The translations under genes and the position numbers were made by a program. A stretch of 64,000 nucleotides of DNA from Alkalihalophilus marmarensis DSM 21297 (GTDB lineage: Bacteria > Bacillota > Bacilli > Bacillales > Bacillaceae_D), in contig NZ_ATAE01000005.1 of assembly GCF_000474275.2 (NCBI RefSeq), positions 124,001 through 188,000 on the forward strand, read 5' to 3'. Numbering within the stretch: the first letter of the stretch is position 1; each line of letters opens with the position of its first letter. Shown in pieces: positions 52,196 through 62,221 of the stretch. The notes under the pieces are model-generated. The model was not told the DNA's origin, did no database searches, and saw only the letters and a program-made list of their open reading frames with translations.

Positions 52196-53989
52196 ATGAG
52201 TGGTCGAATACCCGAGGAGAAAATTGAACAGATTCGCAAATCTACTGATATTGTAGAGGTTATCAGTGACTATGTTCAACTCAAGAAGCAAGGCCGTCAA
52301 TATATAGGCTTATGTCCTTTTCATGGTGAGAAGTCACCATCATTCTCTGTATCTCAAGATAAACAGCTCTACCATTGTTTTGGATGCGGGGCAGGCGGGA
52401 ATGTTTTTTCCTTTTTGATGGAACATGAGGGGTATACTTTTGTAGATGCTGCAAAAGACCTGGCAGGAAGAGCAAATATTGATCTTCCCGTTCAAAGTCA
52501 AGGGGAAACAAACCGTCATTCGCCTACTAAAACGATGATCGATGGGCACGAGCTTGCATCTAAACTGTACCACCATGTTCTTACATTAACAGAAGAAGGT
52601 GCAGGCGGCAGAGAATATGCTAAATCAAGAAAATTCACAAAAGAACAGCTAGAACACTTTCAAATAGGCTTTGCCCCAAACAGGTGGGATTCTCTTAAAA
52701 TCATCTTAGATAAGAGAGGCTTTTCTCTTGAGATGATGGCTAAAGCTGGGTTGCTTGGAATTAGGGAGTCTGATAACGGTTATTATGATAGATTTAGAAA
52801 TCGGCTCATGTTTCCGATATGGGATAACCAAGGAAAAGTCATTGCATTTGGCGGCAGGAGTATTGGTTCGGATAAGCCCAAATATTTAAATAGTGCGGAA
52901 ACTCCTATTTTTCACAAAAGCAATACGTTATATGCCCTTCATTTAGCGAGACCGTACATTCGTAAGGAAAATGCTGCCATCCTTTTTGAAGGGTATGTGG
53001 ATGTAGTAGCTGCGTGGGGGGCAGGTATCACTAATGGAGTGGCGACGCTTGGAACCTCATTAACGCAAGAGCAGGCCAAAGTATTACGCCGTAATGCTGA
53101 AAATGTAACCATTTGTTATGACTCTGACCGAGCCGGGGTTGATGCTGCATTCAGGTCAGCTACAATTCTTGAAGAAGCAGGCTGTCACGTGAAAATTGCA
53201 CAGATGCCTGAAGGGCTTGATCCCGATGACTTCATCCGAGAATTTGGAGCAGAGCGCTTTAAAACGGATGTAATAGGGGCAAGCTTATCATTAATGGCAT
53301 TTAAGATGCGGTTTTTAAGAAAAGGAAGAAATCTGCAGGATGAAGGAGAACGTCTGCGCTATATCGAAGAGGTTCTTCGGGAAATTTCCTCTTTGAAGAG
53401 GGCTGTAGAACGTGATCACTATTTAAGGCAGCTTGCAGATGAATTTTCTCTTTCTTTAGAAGCATTAAAACAAGAGCAGTTTCAACTTTATCGTGCAAAA
53501 AAACAGCAGCAGGCCGGAAAAAGTGAACAGCCGATTAAACGGCATGCGACAAAAGCTCTTAATCAAAAAAAGCTTCTCCCTGCATACAAAAATGCAGAAA
53601 GGCTGCTTCTTGCTCATATGATGCGGGATATAGAGATTGCAGAACAAGTGCAGGAGCGGATTGGCGGAGCGTTTAACGTTGATGAGCATCATGCCATTGC
53701 AGCTTATCTTTTTGCCTTTTACGGTGAAGGTAATGAAGCTGACCCGAGTCAATTTGTGAATCGCCTAGAAGATCCAGATCTTATGAGAGTTGCCTCAGAG
53801 CTTGCTATGTTGTCGGTTAATGAAGAATGCTCGGAACAAGAGTTAATCGATTATATGAAACAGATTGAAAATTACCCAAAGTGGGTAGATATACAACAGA
53901 AAGAAATACTTATGAAGCAGGAACATGATCCCGTTGCAGCTGCAAAGTTAAAAATGGAGATTATTCAAATGAAAAAACAACTTCATTAA
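52196..53989 (+). CDS. dnaG: DNA primase
   Basis: The 597-residue protein has the CHC2 zinc finger (LCPFHGEKSPSF and YHCFGCGAGG), the primase core and TOPRIM domain (FEGYVDVVAAW, YDSDRAGVDAA) and a C-terminal helicase-binding region (about 440-597). It makes the RNA primers for replication. ATG 52196 (MSGRIPEEKIEQIRKS) follows GGTGAT and aligns with the family start; ATG 52181 is possible with AGGA. Confidence 0.95.
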   Translation: MSGRIPEEKIEQIRKSTDIVEVISDYVQLKKQGRQYIGLCPFHGEKSPSFSVSQDKQLYHCFGCGAGGNVFSFLMEHEGYTFVDAAKDLAGRANIDLPVQSQGETNRHSPTKTMIDGHELASKLYHHVLTLTEEGAGGREYAKSRKFTKEQLEHFQIGFAPNRWDSLKIILDKRGFSLEMMAKAGLLGIRESDNGYYDRFRNRLMFPIWDNQGKVIAFGGRSIGSDKPKYLNSAETPIFHKSNTLYALHLARPYIRKENAAILFEGYVDVVAAWGAGITNGVATLGTSLTQEQAKVLRRNAENVTICYDSDRAGVDAAFRSATILEEAGCHVKIAQMPEGLDPDDFIREFGAERFKTDVIGASLSLMAFKMRFLRKGRNLQDEGERLRYIEEVLREISSLKRAVERDHYLRQLADEFSLSLEALKQEQFQLYRAKKQQQAGKSEQPIKRHATKALNQKKLLPAYKNAERLLLAHMMRDIEIAEQVQERIGGAFNVDEHHAIAAYLFAFYGEGNEADPSQFVNRLEDPDLMRVASELAMLSVNEECSEQELIDYMKQIENYPKWVDIQQKEILMKQEHDPVAAAKLKMEIIQMKKQLH

Positions 53990-54046
53990 CTCGTTGTAAT
54001 GAGGATTATGCCTAATGGGTTGTGAACAATGGAAGGAGGGGATCGA

Positions 54047-55165
54047 ATGGCAGAGAAACCATTACGCCCGCTAGCGGAAGGTGAATTGTCCATCGATCAA
54101 GTAAAAGAACAATTAGTTGAGGTAGGGAAAAAGAGAGGGGTCTTAACCTATACAGAAATTACAGAGAAATTAGCTGTATTTGACCAAGATTCTGATCAAA
54201 TGGATGAATTCTTCGAATACCTTGGAGAGCAAGGTGTAGAGATCCTGAATGAGTCTGATGATGTTCCTAATCTTCAGCAAGCGGCAAAAGAAGAAGAAGA
54301 GTTTGATTTAAATGATTTGAGTGTACCCCCGGGTATTAAAATAAATGACCCTGTACGTATGTACTTAAAAGAAATTGGTCGTGTTCCCCTTCTTTCTGCT
54401 CAAGAAGAAATTGAGCTGGCAAAACGTATTGAGCAAGGAGACGAAGAGGCGAAGCGTCGTCTAGCAGAAGCTAACTTACGTCTTGTTGTATCGATTGCTA
54501 AACGTTACGTAGGGCGTGGAATGCTGTTCCTTGACTTAATTCAAGAAGGAAATATGGGATTAATTAAGGCGGTTGAGAAGTTCGATTATGAGAAAGGATA
54601 CAAGTTCAGTACGTATGCTACTTGGTGGATTCGTCAAGCGATCACACGTGCAATTGCTGACCAAGCAAGAACCATTCGTATCCCAGTACACATGGTTGAA
54701 ACGATTAATAAGTTAATCCGTGTTCAACGTCAATTACTGCAAGATTTTGGCCGCGAACCAACACCTGAAGAAGTAGCTGAAGAGATGGAGCTTACGCCTG
54801 AGAAAGTACGTGAGATCCTGAAAATTGCTCAAGAGCCTGTGTCGCTTGAAACACCTATTGGTGAAGAAGATGATTCTCACTTAGGAGATTTCATTGAAGA
54901 CCAAGAAGCACTTGCACCATCTGATGCTGCTGCATACGAATTATTAAAAGAACAGCTTGAAGATGTGTTAGATACATTGACTGATCGTGAAGAGAATGTA
55001 TTACGTCTACGCTTTGGTCTTGACGATGGTCGTACGAGAACATTAGAAGAGGTAGGAAAAGTTTTCGGTGTTACTCGTGAACGTATTCGTCAAATTGAAG
55101 CAAAAGCACTTCGTAAACTTCGTCATCCAAGCCGAAGCAAGCGTCTAAAAGATTTCTTAGAATAG
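54047..55165 (+). CDS. sigA: RNA polymerase primary sigma factor SigA
   Basis: The 372-residue protein is the housekeeping sigma factor: short region 1.1, region 1.2 ([30 protein letters not shown]), region 2 ([57 protein letters not shown]), region 3 and region 4 ([43 protein letters not shown]). ATG 54047 follows AAGGAGGGG and matches the family N-terminus; the ATG at 54029 lies before that site. A strong terminator follows. Confidence 0.98.
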   Translation: MAEKPLRPLAEGELSIDQVKEQLVEVGKKRGVLTYTEITEKLAVFDQDSDQMDEFFEYLGEQGVEILNESDDVPNLQQAAKEEEEFDLNDLSVPPGIKINDPVRMYLKEIGRVPLLSAQEEIELAKRIEQGDEEAKRRLAEANLRLVVSIAKRYVGRGMLFLDLIQEGNMGLIKAVEKFDYEKGYKFSTYATWWIRQAITRAIADQARTIRIPVHMVETINKLIRVQRQLLQDFGREPTPEEVAEEMELTPEKVREILKIAQEPVSLETPIGEEDDSHLGDFIEDQEALAPSDAAAYELLKEQLEDVLDTLTDREENVLRLRFGLDDGRTRTLEEVGKVFGVTRERIRQIEAKALRKLRHPSRSKRLKDFLE

Positions 55166-55175
55166 AACGGTTACG

Positions 55176-55211
55176 ATGGTTTGCTCGCCTTATGCGGGCG
55201 AACCATTTTTT
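55176..55211 (+). terminator. intrinsic terminator of dnaG-sigA
   Basis: A 13-bp stem (55176-55188 with 55194-55206) is followed by TTTTT. Confidence 0.93.
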
Positions 55212-55240
55212 CCATCACGCTGCATATAAGGAGAAACACG

Positions 55241-55780
55241 ATGGATGAAAAAAGAAAAGCGATTATTATAAATGAAATTAAGTACTGGCGCGAATCAAAG
55301 CTGCTTCCTTCCCAGTATTGTGATTTCTTATTAACGCTTTATTCAGAAGGAGAGGACCTAGAGACAGCCGACTTAGGAAAGCGCTTCCGAAACATTCGGA
55401 CAATCTATTCCTTTATTATTGTTCAGCTTTCATTTGTCTTTACTGCTCTTGTCATTTATTTTACTGATTTTTCAAATGGATTGCAAATGCTTATAGGTTT
55501 GACTTTTTCGATTATTGTGTTAATTATAGCAAAACGGACTAGGGCAGATGCCTTTTTTCTTAAACAATTTTACTATTTTATAGGGGCTCTGATTCTTTTT
55601 TTACTAACGATTGAATGGGTTGTTCACTACAACAGTACTAATAACCTTTTATTATCAGCAGCGATTATTTTACATTGCGTTTTTTGGCTCTTTGCAGGGC
55701 TGAAATGGAAAATGCGATTTTTTACGATATCTGCTATACTAGGACTAGTAGTGTTAGGAATTTTTTGGCTGGTGCGTTAA
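55241..55780 (+). CDS. Unrecognised multi-helix membrane protein
   Basis: The 179-residue protein has a soluble N-terminus (1-48, MDEKRKAIIINEIKYWRESKLLPSQYCDFLLTLYSEGE) and about five hydrophobic segments (about 50-70, 78-94, 102-120, 128-146, 156-178). I do not recognise the family. The N-terminal part resembles a short helical module also seen in other Firmicutes membrane proteins with a KYWRESKLLP-like motif. AAGGAG lies 10 bases before ATG 55241; the longer frame upstream overlaps the sigA terminator. It is an orphan between sigA and cccA. Confidence 0.75.
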   Translation: MDEKRKAIIINEIKYWRESKLLPSQYCDFLLTLYSEGEDLETADLGKRFRNIRTIYSFIIVQLSFVFTALVIYFTDFSNGLQMLIGLTFSIIVLIIAKRTRADAFFLKQFYYFIGALILFLLTIEWVVHYNSTNNLLLSAAIILHCVFWLFAGLKWKMRFFTISAILGLVVLGIFWLVR

Positions 55781-55913
55781 AAGAGTGACAAAAAACGCAA
55801 TTATGCCGACACTACTTTTCACCAGAGACATTTTCGAGTAAAATGGAGAAGGTAATCTTTATCGTCTACATAATTGACGTGAAAGTAGTTTACGTGCAAA
55901 GGAGGGTATTAGC

Positions 55914-56285
55914 ATGAAAGGAAGACCACTTTTACCATTTGCGATCATAGCAATTGTCGGGATTGTTGTTATGATTTCGCTTTCATTTATTGGGTTAAAC
56001 CAGCGTGAGGCGATGCAGGCAGATGAAGAAGGAGAAGAAGAGGTAACTGAAATCGAAGATCCGGTAGTAGCTGGAGAAGAATTAGTGCAAGCTTCATGTA
56101 TCGGCTGTCACGGTGGAGATTTAAGCGGTGGTGCAGGTCCTGCCCTAACGTCTCTTGAAGGTCAATACACTCAAGAAGAAATTACAGATATTGTTGTTAA
56201 TGGGATTGGATCAATGCCGTCAGTTAACGATAACGAAGTAGAAGCAGACGCAATTGCACAGTATTTACTATCTATTTCAGAATAA
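55914..56285 (+). CDS. cccA: Membrane-anchored cytochrome c550
   Basis: The 123-residue protein has an N-terminal membrane anchor (about 8-28), a highly acidic linker (ADEEGEEEVTEIEDP, about 38-52) and a c-type cytochrome with CIGCH and a distal Met in SMP. It carries electrons outside the membrane to an oxidase. The CIGCHGG motif and length match CccA. AAAGGAGGG precedes the ATG. A terminator follows. Confidence 0.93.
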   Translation: MKGRPLLPFAIIAIVGIVVMISLSFIGLNQREAMQADEEGEEEVTEIEDPVVAGEELVQASCIGCHGGDLSGGAGPALTSLEGQYTQEEITDIVVNGIGSMPSVNDNEVEADAIAQYLLSISE

Positions 56286-56292
56286 CAGGAGA

Positions 56293-56322
56293 AGCGGGAG
56301 TTATGACAACTCTCGCTTTTTT
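56293..56322 (+). terminator. intrinsic terminator after cccA
   Basis: AGCGGGAGTT (56293-56302) pairs with AACTCTCGCT (56308-56317), then TTTTTT. Confidence 0.88.
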
Positions 56323-56414
56323 ATGCAGTAAAAGCCTTGTCTAGTTGCGAAATGAGGCTAATATCGTTAAGATGAGAGACAGAAAAGATATTGAAATGAC
56401 AGGTGTGTTTAAAA

Positions 56415-57125
56415 ATGAATGATAGACAATTGTCCAAACGATTACAACGAATAGCGGCTTACGTCCCTAAGGGCTCAAAAACAGCTGATATTGGGTCTGA
56501 TCATGCCTATCTTCCATGCTATTTATGCCTTGAAGACCAAACGGCAAAAGCAATTGCTGGAGAGGTCAATGAAGGGCCGTATTTGTCGGCTGTTTCACAG
56601 GTGAGACAATCTGGGTTAACAGACAGAATTTCCGTGCGTATGGGAAATGGTTTAGAAGTCATTGAACATGCGGACCAAGTGAATGTTATAACAATTGCAG
56701 GAATGGGCGGAGCTTTAATCACTTCTATCTTAGAAGATGGTAAAGACAAATTAAAAGAGGTAGACAGGCTTATCTTGCAGCCTAATGTTTCTGCTATCAC
56801 AATTAGAGAGTGGCTTGATAGAGAAGGGTGGAGCCTTGCTTCTGAAGAAATTATTGAAGAAGACGACAAGATCTATGAGATTTTAGTAGCTGATCGCGGT
56901 GAAAATGTAATGTTGTATGAAGAAGACCGCAAAAAGAAGATGCTGCTTGGACCTTATTTAATAAATGAAATGAATGAAGCATTTCAAAAGAAATGGACCT
57001 ATGAAATGAAAAATTGGGAGAGAATTTTAACCCAGTTTGAGAGAGCAACAGAAACTCCAGAGTTGAGCGCGAAGAAAGATGAGTTGAAACACAAGATTAA
57101 GATGGTACAGGAGGTATTGAGATGA
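56415..57125 (+). CDS. trmK: tRNA (adenine(22)-N(1))-methyltransferase TrmK
   Basis: The 236-residue methyltransferase begins MNDRQLSKRLQRIAAYVPKGSKTADIGSDHAYLPCYLC, with the SAM-binding ADIGSDHAYLP and later QPNVSAITIREWL, plus a C-terminal coiled region. It methylates A22 in tRNA (YqfN in B. subtilis). ATG 56415 follows AGGTGTG; the frame from GTG 56403 overlaps that site. It overlaps yqfO by 4 bases. Confidence 0.93.
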   Translation: MNDRQLSKRLQRIAAYVPKGSKTADIGSDHAYLPCYLCLEDQTAKAIAGEVNEGPYLSAVSQVRQSGLTDRISVRMGNGLEVIEHADQVNVITIAGMGGALITSILEDGKDKLKEVDRLILQPNVSAITIREWLDREGWSLASEEIIEEDDKIYEILVADRGENVMLYEEDRKKKMLLGPYLINEMNEAFQKKWTYEMKNWERILTQFERATETPELSAKKDELKHKIKMVQEVLR

Positions 57126-58243
57126 CTAAACTTGTAAATGGTCAAGCGCTTATTCAACATTTTGAGAGCTGGTCACCTAAATCCTTTGCTGTAGAAGGCG
57201 ACCGTAATGGTGTCATGATTGGCACGTTAAATAAGCCTATAAAAAAAGTAATGGTAGCTCTTGATGTGCTAGAAGAGGTCATTGATGAAGCAGTTAGAGA
57301 AAGTGTAGACCTTATTGTGGCGCACCACCCGCTGCTGTTCCGACCATTAAAGAAAATCGATACAAACACCGCGCACGGTCGGATAGTGGAAAAGGCGATT
57401 AAACATGACATTACTATTTATGCCGCTCATACCAATCTTGATATTGCTAAAGGCGGAGTGAATGATATGATGGCTGAGGCGCTGGGCCTTAGTCACACAG
57501 AAGTGCTCTCTCCAACACAGACAACAGCATTAAAAAAGATTGCTGTATTTGTTCCTGAAACTCATGCAGCTGCTGTGCGTGAAGCATTGGGGCAAGCTGG
57601 AGCGGGCCATATCGGCAATTACAGTCACTGTACATTCAATTCAAATGGTATAGGTACATTTTTACCTGGTGAGGGAACAAATCCTCATATTGGAGAAGCT
57701 CATACACTTGCGAGGGTGGAAGAGGTAAAGGTAGAGACTATTATCCCTGCGCACCTTCAAAATCGTGTAATACAAGCACTTATGAAAGCTCACCCTTATG
57801 AAGAGCCTGCCTACGATATTTACCCGTTAGAGAATAAAGGGGAAACACTAGGTCTTGGACGAATTGGACAGCTTCCTGAAGAAATGACGCTGCGTGATTT
57901 TGCCGAGCATGTAAAACAGGCTTTTGATGTAGAAGGTGCAAGAGTTGTTGGTGATCTATCGGCAAAAGTGAAAAAAGTAGCTGTGCTTGGCGGGGACGGG
58001 AATAAGTATATGATGCAAGCGAAATTTAAAGGTGCTGATGTGATGGTTACAGGTGATGTTTATTATCATGTTGCGCATGATGTGATGATGGAAGGGCTGC
58101 ATATCGTAGACCCGGGTCACAACGTTGAAAAGGTAATGAAAGAGGGCGTTAAGCGCTTCTTTGATGAGTTTATGCAAAATAAAGGCTATACCACAGAAGT
58201 TATTGCCTCAAAGCCAAATACAGATCCATTCCAATTTGTTTAA
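57122..58243 (+). CDS. yqfO: Nif3-like dinuclear metal centre hexameric protein (YqfO)
   Basis: The 373-residue protein has two Nif3 halves (about 1-130 and 240-373) with the metal-binding IVAHHPLLFRPL, YAAHTNLD and GDVYYHV motifs, and an inserted CutA/PII-like domain (about 130-230). This long form is typical of Bacillus YqfO. Function may be a GTP cyclohydrolase-like or metal-related role; not settled. ATGA overlap with trmK indicates coupling. Confidence 0.93.
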   Translation: MTKLVNGQALIQHFESWSPKSFAVEGDRNGVMIGTLNKPIKKVMVALDVLEEVIDEAVRESVDLIVAHHPLLFRPLKKIDTNTAHGRIVEKAIKHDITIYAAHTNLDIAKGGVNDMMAEALGLSHTEVLSPTQTTALKKIAVFVPETHAAAVREALGQAGAGHIGNYSHCTFNSNGIGTFLPGEGTNPHIGEAHTLARVEEVKVETIIPAHLQNRVIQALMKAHPYEEPAYDIYPLENKGETLGLGRIGQLPEEMTLRDFAEHVKQAFDVEGARVVGDLSAKVKKVAVLGGDGNKYMMQAKFKGADVMVTGDVYYHVAHDVMMEGLHIVDPGHNVEKVMKEGVKRFFDEFMQNKGYTTEVIASKPNTDPFQFV

Positions 58244-58271
58244 TCCTATCGATCTAAATCAATAGCACATA

Positions 58272-58303
58272 AAAAATCCGTCACAACACTGTGACGGATT
58301 TTT
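58272..58303. terminator. bidirectional terminator between yqfO and ispH
   Basis: AAAAATCCGTCACA (58272-58285) pairs with TGTGACGGATTTTT (58290-58303) across ACAC, with A/T runs on both sides. Confidence 0.92.
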
Positions 58304-58304
58304 A

Positions 58305-59249
58305 CTATTTCTTCGCTTTAACCTTAGGAAGAATTTTCTGCAAGGCTACTTTACGTTCTAATGTCCATGTAGATTCATCTTCAGGGTCGTAGTTTTCAAG
58401 AAATGTAATGACCTCTTTAGTAATTGGTGTCGGAGTTGAAGCTCCTGAGGTTACACCTACGAGATTTACACCTTTAAGCCATTCAAGCTGAAGCTCAGAG
58501 ATGTCGCCGATGCGATATGCTTTAGTTCCGGCAATCTGTTCAGATACTTGAGCTAAACGATTAGAGTTATTACTCTTAGGGTCACCTACTACAATGACAA
58601 GGTCACATTCCTTTGCTTGTTCCGCTACAGCTTCTTGTCTCACTTGCGTAGCTAAGCAAATTTCATTATGAACCTCCGCAGAAGGATAAACCTCCATCGC
58701 TTTTTTCATAATGTCAGATACATCCCATTGGCTCATTGTCGTTTGATTCGTAATAATGAGTTTATCTGTTCCTACTTTAAGGTTAGAAACATCTTCTACA
58801 GATTCAACGAGATGAACAGCTTCGGGAGCTACCCCAATTGCTCCTTCAGGTTCGGGATGTCCCTTTTTCCCGACGTAGATGAACTCATATCCTTCAGCAG
58901 CTTTTTCGCGGATAAGGTCATGTGTACGCGTCACATCCGGGCATGTAGCATCGACTACAGTTAACCCTTTTTCCTTTGCGAGCTTGCGAACTTCAGGAGA
59001 TACACCGTGAGCCGTAAAAATAACGGTGCCTTTTTCTACTTGCTTTAAGATCTCAACACGGTTTGGACCATCTAAAGAAATAATTCCATCTTCTTCAAAA
59101 GCTTCTGTTACATGCTGATTGTGGACAATCATACCAAGAATATAGATCGGTCTTGGCAAGTCCAAGTTTTGTGCTGCTTGTCTAGCTAATACCATCGCAT
59201 CTACTACTCCGTAGCAGTATCCGCGAGGTGAAATTTTCATCACATTCAT
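58305..59249 (-). CDS. ispH: 4-hydroxy-3-methylbut-2-enyl diphosphate reductase
   Basis: The 314-residue iron-sulfur enzyme has the three cluster Cys in [13 protein letters not shown] and NEICLATQ, and the His pairs typical of IspH. It makes IPP and DMAPP in the MEP pathway. ATG 59249 follows AGGAGG; the reading frame continues further upstream but has no ribosome site there. It runs opposite to yqfO and ends in the shared terminator. Confidence 0.95.
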   Translation of the reverse strand: MNVMKISPRGYCYGVVDAMVLARQAAQNLDLPRPIYILGMIVHNQHVTEAFEEDGIISLDGPNRVEILKQVEKGTVIFTAHGVSPEVRKLAKEKGLTVVDATCPDVTRTHDLIREKAAEGYEFIYVGKKGHPEPEGAIGVAPEAVHLVESVEDVSNLKVGTDKLIITNQTTMSQWDVSDIMKKAMEVYPSAEVHNEICLATQVRQEAVAEQAKECDLVIVVGDPKSNNSNRLAQVSEQIAGTKAYRIGDISELQLEWLKGVNLVGVTSGASTPTPITKEVITFLENYDPEDESTWTLERKVALQKILPKVKAKK

Positions 59250-59354
59250 GACAGGCCTCCTAAAATGAGAGCTCCTGTCCTCACATATGGAGAACAGGAT
59301 TGTCGATTCGTCATATATTATAAAGGAGAAAAATAGATGTGACAATCATTTCGC

Positions 59355-59843
59355 TTAGTTAAGCTCCAGTAGGGCACTATCTATAAATTCATACGCTTGT
59401 TCTTCGGTCATATCATTCATTAGGACAAGCTCACTAGCAATCATCTGGCGAGCTTTTTGCAGATGGTTACGATCTTGAATATGCAGTCCATTTGCTCGTT
59501 CTGATTGTTTTTTGGAAAGGGATGAAATCAGGTGAGCCGCGTCAATAATATTGCCGCTTTTAAGCAGGTTTTCAGTTTCGCGTGAGAAATGACTAGTAGA
59601 TGGTGGTGTTTCAGGTCCGTTTTGAAGGGCTTCCACTAAAACTTCTAGTTCTTGCTGATCAATAACTTTTCGAAGTCCCGATTGATCAATACGGTTTTCA
59701 GGCAGCATCAGTTTGACATCAACGAGTGGGAAGTGAAGGATGTAATAGGAATGAGTTTCACCTAAAACGTCTTTCTCTTCAATATCTTGAATCGTACCAG
59801 CACCGTGATATGGGTATACGACGTGATCACCAACTTTAAACAT
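59355..59843 (-). CDS. CarD family transcription regulator
   Basis: The 162-residue protein has the CarD/CdnL N-terminal RNA polymerase-interacting domain (MFKVGDHVVYPYHGAGTIQDIEEKDVLG, about 1-60) and a C-terminal helical DNA-binding domain. CarD proteins steady the open complex, notably at rRNA promoters. ATG 59843 has GGAGG at a proper distance; ATG 59849 is too close. It is minus-strand upstream of ispH and may be cotranscribed with it. B. subtilis YdeB is a relative, but it lies elsewhere. Confidence 0.85.
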   Translation of the reverse strand: MFKVGDHVVYPYHGAGTIQDIEEKDVLGETHSYYILHFPLVDVKLMLPENRIDQSGLRKVIDQQELEVLVEALQNGPETPPSTSHFSRETENLLKSGNIIDAAHLISSLSKKQSERANGLHIQDRNHLQKARQMIASELVLMNDMTEEQAYEFIDSALLELN

Positions 59844-59947
59844 GAGCATTCCTCCATTCGAGTAATACTAATAGTATAACACAAAATGAGGTAAATTTAA
59901 AATTTTACTATCATCAACAGAATGTTGTCAACAAAAAAATGCTATCA

Positions 59948-60568
59948 TTAGATATAAAGTTTGGGAGCAGGCAAGCCTTGAGCAGTGTGATTGATCGGTC
60001 TCGGCCTTCTGCCCCTGTTAATAGCAGCAGTTGTTACATTTGGCACAGATGAATTTACTGGCAGGGTGCCTGCTGTCTGTGCTGCAGAGGGAATCGTTTG
60101 AGAGTCAAGGTTTGTTGGTACGCCTGCTGCTTGCGGGGCAGCTGTACTAGGCGTATCATTGCTCCTCATGATTCTCCATATGGCGGGCATATTTCTAATT
60201 AGAGGGCCGTATTGCTGAACCATAGGCACGACCTGTTGTGTTAATCCGAGGACGCGTTGAGTATTTTGCAGAATCGTTGTAAAATTCATCGTTCCGCTTG
60301 CCCCTGCAGCTGCCCGGCCGATCCCTCCTGCTCCTCCGAGCGCTTGTGTAGCACCTCCACCAAATAATCTAGCTAATAATCCACCGCCGCGCCCTGCAGC
60401 AGATAAGCCTCCTATTCCTCTGGCAATACCGCCTGCCTGAGGTGCATAAGGAGCAAATGAGCTGGCTGCTCCACTAAGCATGGGGGCTTGCTGCATAAAG
60501 TTCGCTGCTGAATACATGGCTGGCTGCAAGGGAACCGGACCAAGGGGTGGCCCCATAAAACGTTGCAT
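59948..60568 (-). CDS. yqfQ: YqfQ (VrrA-like) low-complexity protein
   Basis: The 206-residue protein is rich in Gly, Ala, Pro and Gln in its first half (GGIARGIGGLSAAGRGGGLLARLFGGG) and has a conserved central segment, TTILQNTQRVLGLTQQVVPMVQQYGPLIRNMPAIWRIMRS, which is the YqfQ core. Its tail is disordered. It is related to VrrA, whose function is unknown; a spore or mother-cell role has been suggested for the group. ATG 60568 follows AAAGGAGG. It is on the minus strand between CarD-like and cshB. Confidence 0.8.
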   Translation of the reverse strand: MQRFMGPPLGPVPLQPAMYSAANFMQQAPMLSGAASSFAPYAPQAGGIARGIGGLSAAGRGGGLLARLFGGGATQALGGAGGIGRAAAGASGTMNFTTILQNTQRVLGLTQQVVPMVQQYGPLIRNMPAIWRIMRSNDTPSTAAPQAAGVPTNLDSQTIPSAAQTAGTLPVNSSVPNVTTAAINRGRRPRPINHTAQGLPAPKLYI

Positions 60569-60841
60569 AATAATGCCTCCTTTCACGTACATTCAATCTC
60601 CTTATAAATAGGTATATGCCGCCTGAGGAAAAAAGGTGAAATAAAGGATATGATAAAAGTAAAGTAGCAACAATACTATAAACTATGATAAAATGAACTA
60701 TTGCATTGAACGTTTACACAAATGAAATCATTTTGATTAAGTACAATGAATGAAGGACAATGACATTAAATAGACTAACAAATGAGCAAACGATTAAATC
60801 GGACGAGCATTACTAGTCTCGGATAAGGGTGAGGAATGATT

Positions 60842-62206
60842 ATGGAAGCAAGCAATTTTAAAAGATTCGAATTAAAACCATTTCTAATAGAGGCGTTATC
60901 AGGACAACGTTTTTCATTACCAACGGAAATTCAAGAGCGACTAATCCCTGCGATTAAAAATGGCAAAGATGTCATCGGACAATCACAAACAGGGACAGGG
61001 AAAACACTATCCTTCTTACTGCCGATCTTAGATAAAATAGATCCAGCGAAAGACGAAGTACAAGCAATTATCACAGCACCGACTAGGGAGCTGGCATCTC
61101 AATTATTTGATGAATTAAAGAAGTTATTAGAACACTGCCCAGAAGAGGAAATGATTCATGCAAAGTTATTAGTTGGCGGAACCGACCGAAACCGTGCGAT
61201 TGAAGGATTAAAGACTCAGCCGCATATTGTAGTAGGAACAGCTGGACGTATCGGGGACTTAATGGATGACAAAGCATTGCTTGTTTATACAGCAGCTATG
61301 CTTGTTGTTGATGAGGCTGATCAAATGCTTGATATGGGTTTTATTGCAGATGTGGATAAAGTAGCATCACGTATGGCAGAAGACCTTCAAATGATGATAT
61401 TCTCAGCAACGATCCCAGAGAAGCTTCAGCCATTTTTGAAGAAGTACATGAATGATCCGCGTCATGTTCAAGTTGAGCCAAAGCATGTTACGGCATCAAA
61501 AATCGAGCATCGAATTGTGCCGCTTCGTAACCGTGATAAATTAACATTCACAGTAGAGCTTGCAAAGTCTATTAATCCCTACTTCGCTATTGTATTTACA
61601 AATACAAAGGAGCAGGCAGATGAAGTAACTGCAGCAATGCAAGAAGCAGGATTGAATGTGGAGTGTTTACACGGAGGTCTCCAGCCGCGCCAACGCAAAC
61701 AGATTATGAAGCAAGTGAAAGAAGTAAAAATGCAATATCTTGTGGCAACAGACCTTGCTGCACGTGGGATTGATGTAAAAGGTGTAACTCATATTATCAA
61801 TTTTGGTCTGCCTAAAGACTTAGACTTTTATGTACACCGTGTAGGTCGTACAGCACGTGCAGGAGCGGACGGAGTTGCTTATACGATCTTTGAGCAAAAT
61901 GATCAGCAAGCGGTAGAAAAGCTGTTAAAGCGCGGGATTTCATTTACGTATTATGATTTCAAGCGAGGAGAGTGGCAGAAGCTCGACAAACCACCTCTAG
62001 GGGTACCAGGTAAGCGCCCAAAATCATCATCAGCTAAGCAAGAAACAGTGAAATCTGGTTCATCTAAAGAAGTTGTGAATACCGGCACTGGAAAAGCTAA
62101 AGCAAAGCCGAAAAAAGTAAAGCCTGGCTATAAGAAAAAAGCTCGTTTTAAACAAGCGAAAGAAGCACAAAGAGAGCGTCGCATATCATCACGCAAAAAG
62201 AAATAA
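60842..62206 (+). CDS. cshB: DEAD-box RNA helicase CshB (YqfR)
   Basis: The 454-residue helicase has the Q motif, Walker A QSQTGTGKT, DEAD-type motif II VVDEADQML, motif III SAT and motif VI HRVGRTARAG, with a basic C-terminal tail (KAKPKKVKPGYKKKARFKQAK). CshB acts in cold adaptation and ribosome biogenesis. ATG 60842 is 7 bases after GAGGAA. nfo follows 15 bases later. Confidence 0.95.
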   Translation: MEASNFKRFELKPFLIEALSGQRFSLPTEIQERLIPAIKNGKDVIGQSQTGTGKTLSFLLPILDKIDPAKDEVQAIITAPTRELASQLFDELKKLLEHCPEEEMIHAKLLVGGTDRNRAIEGLKTQPHIVVGTAGRIGDLMDDKALLVYTAAMLVVDEADQMLDMGFIADVDKVASRMAEDLQMMIFSATIPEKLQPFLKKYMNDPRHVQVEPKHVTASKIEHRIVPLRNRDKLTFTVELAKSINPYFAIVFTNTKEQADEVTAAMQEAGLNVECLHGGLQPRQRKQIMKQVKEVKMQYLVATDLAARGIDVKGVTHIINFGLPKDLDFYVHRVGRTARAGADGVAYTIFEQNDQQAVEKLLKRGISFTYYDFKRGEWQKLDKPPLGVPGKRPKSSSAKQETVKSGSSKEVVNTGTGKAKAKPKKVKPGYKKKARFKQAKEAQRERRISSRKKK

Positions 62207-62221
62207 CGGGGGATTTGGAGA

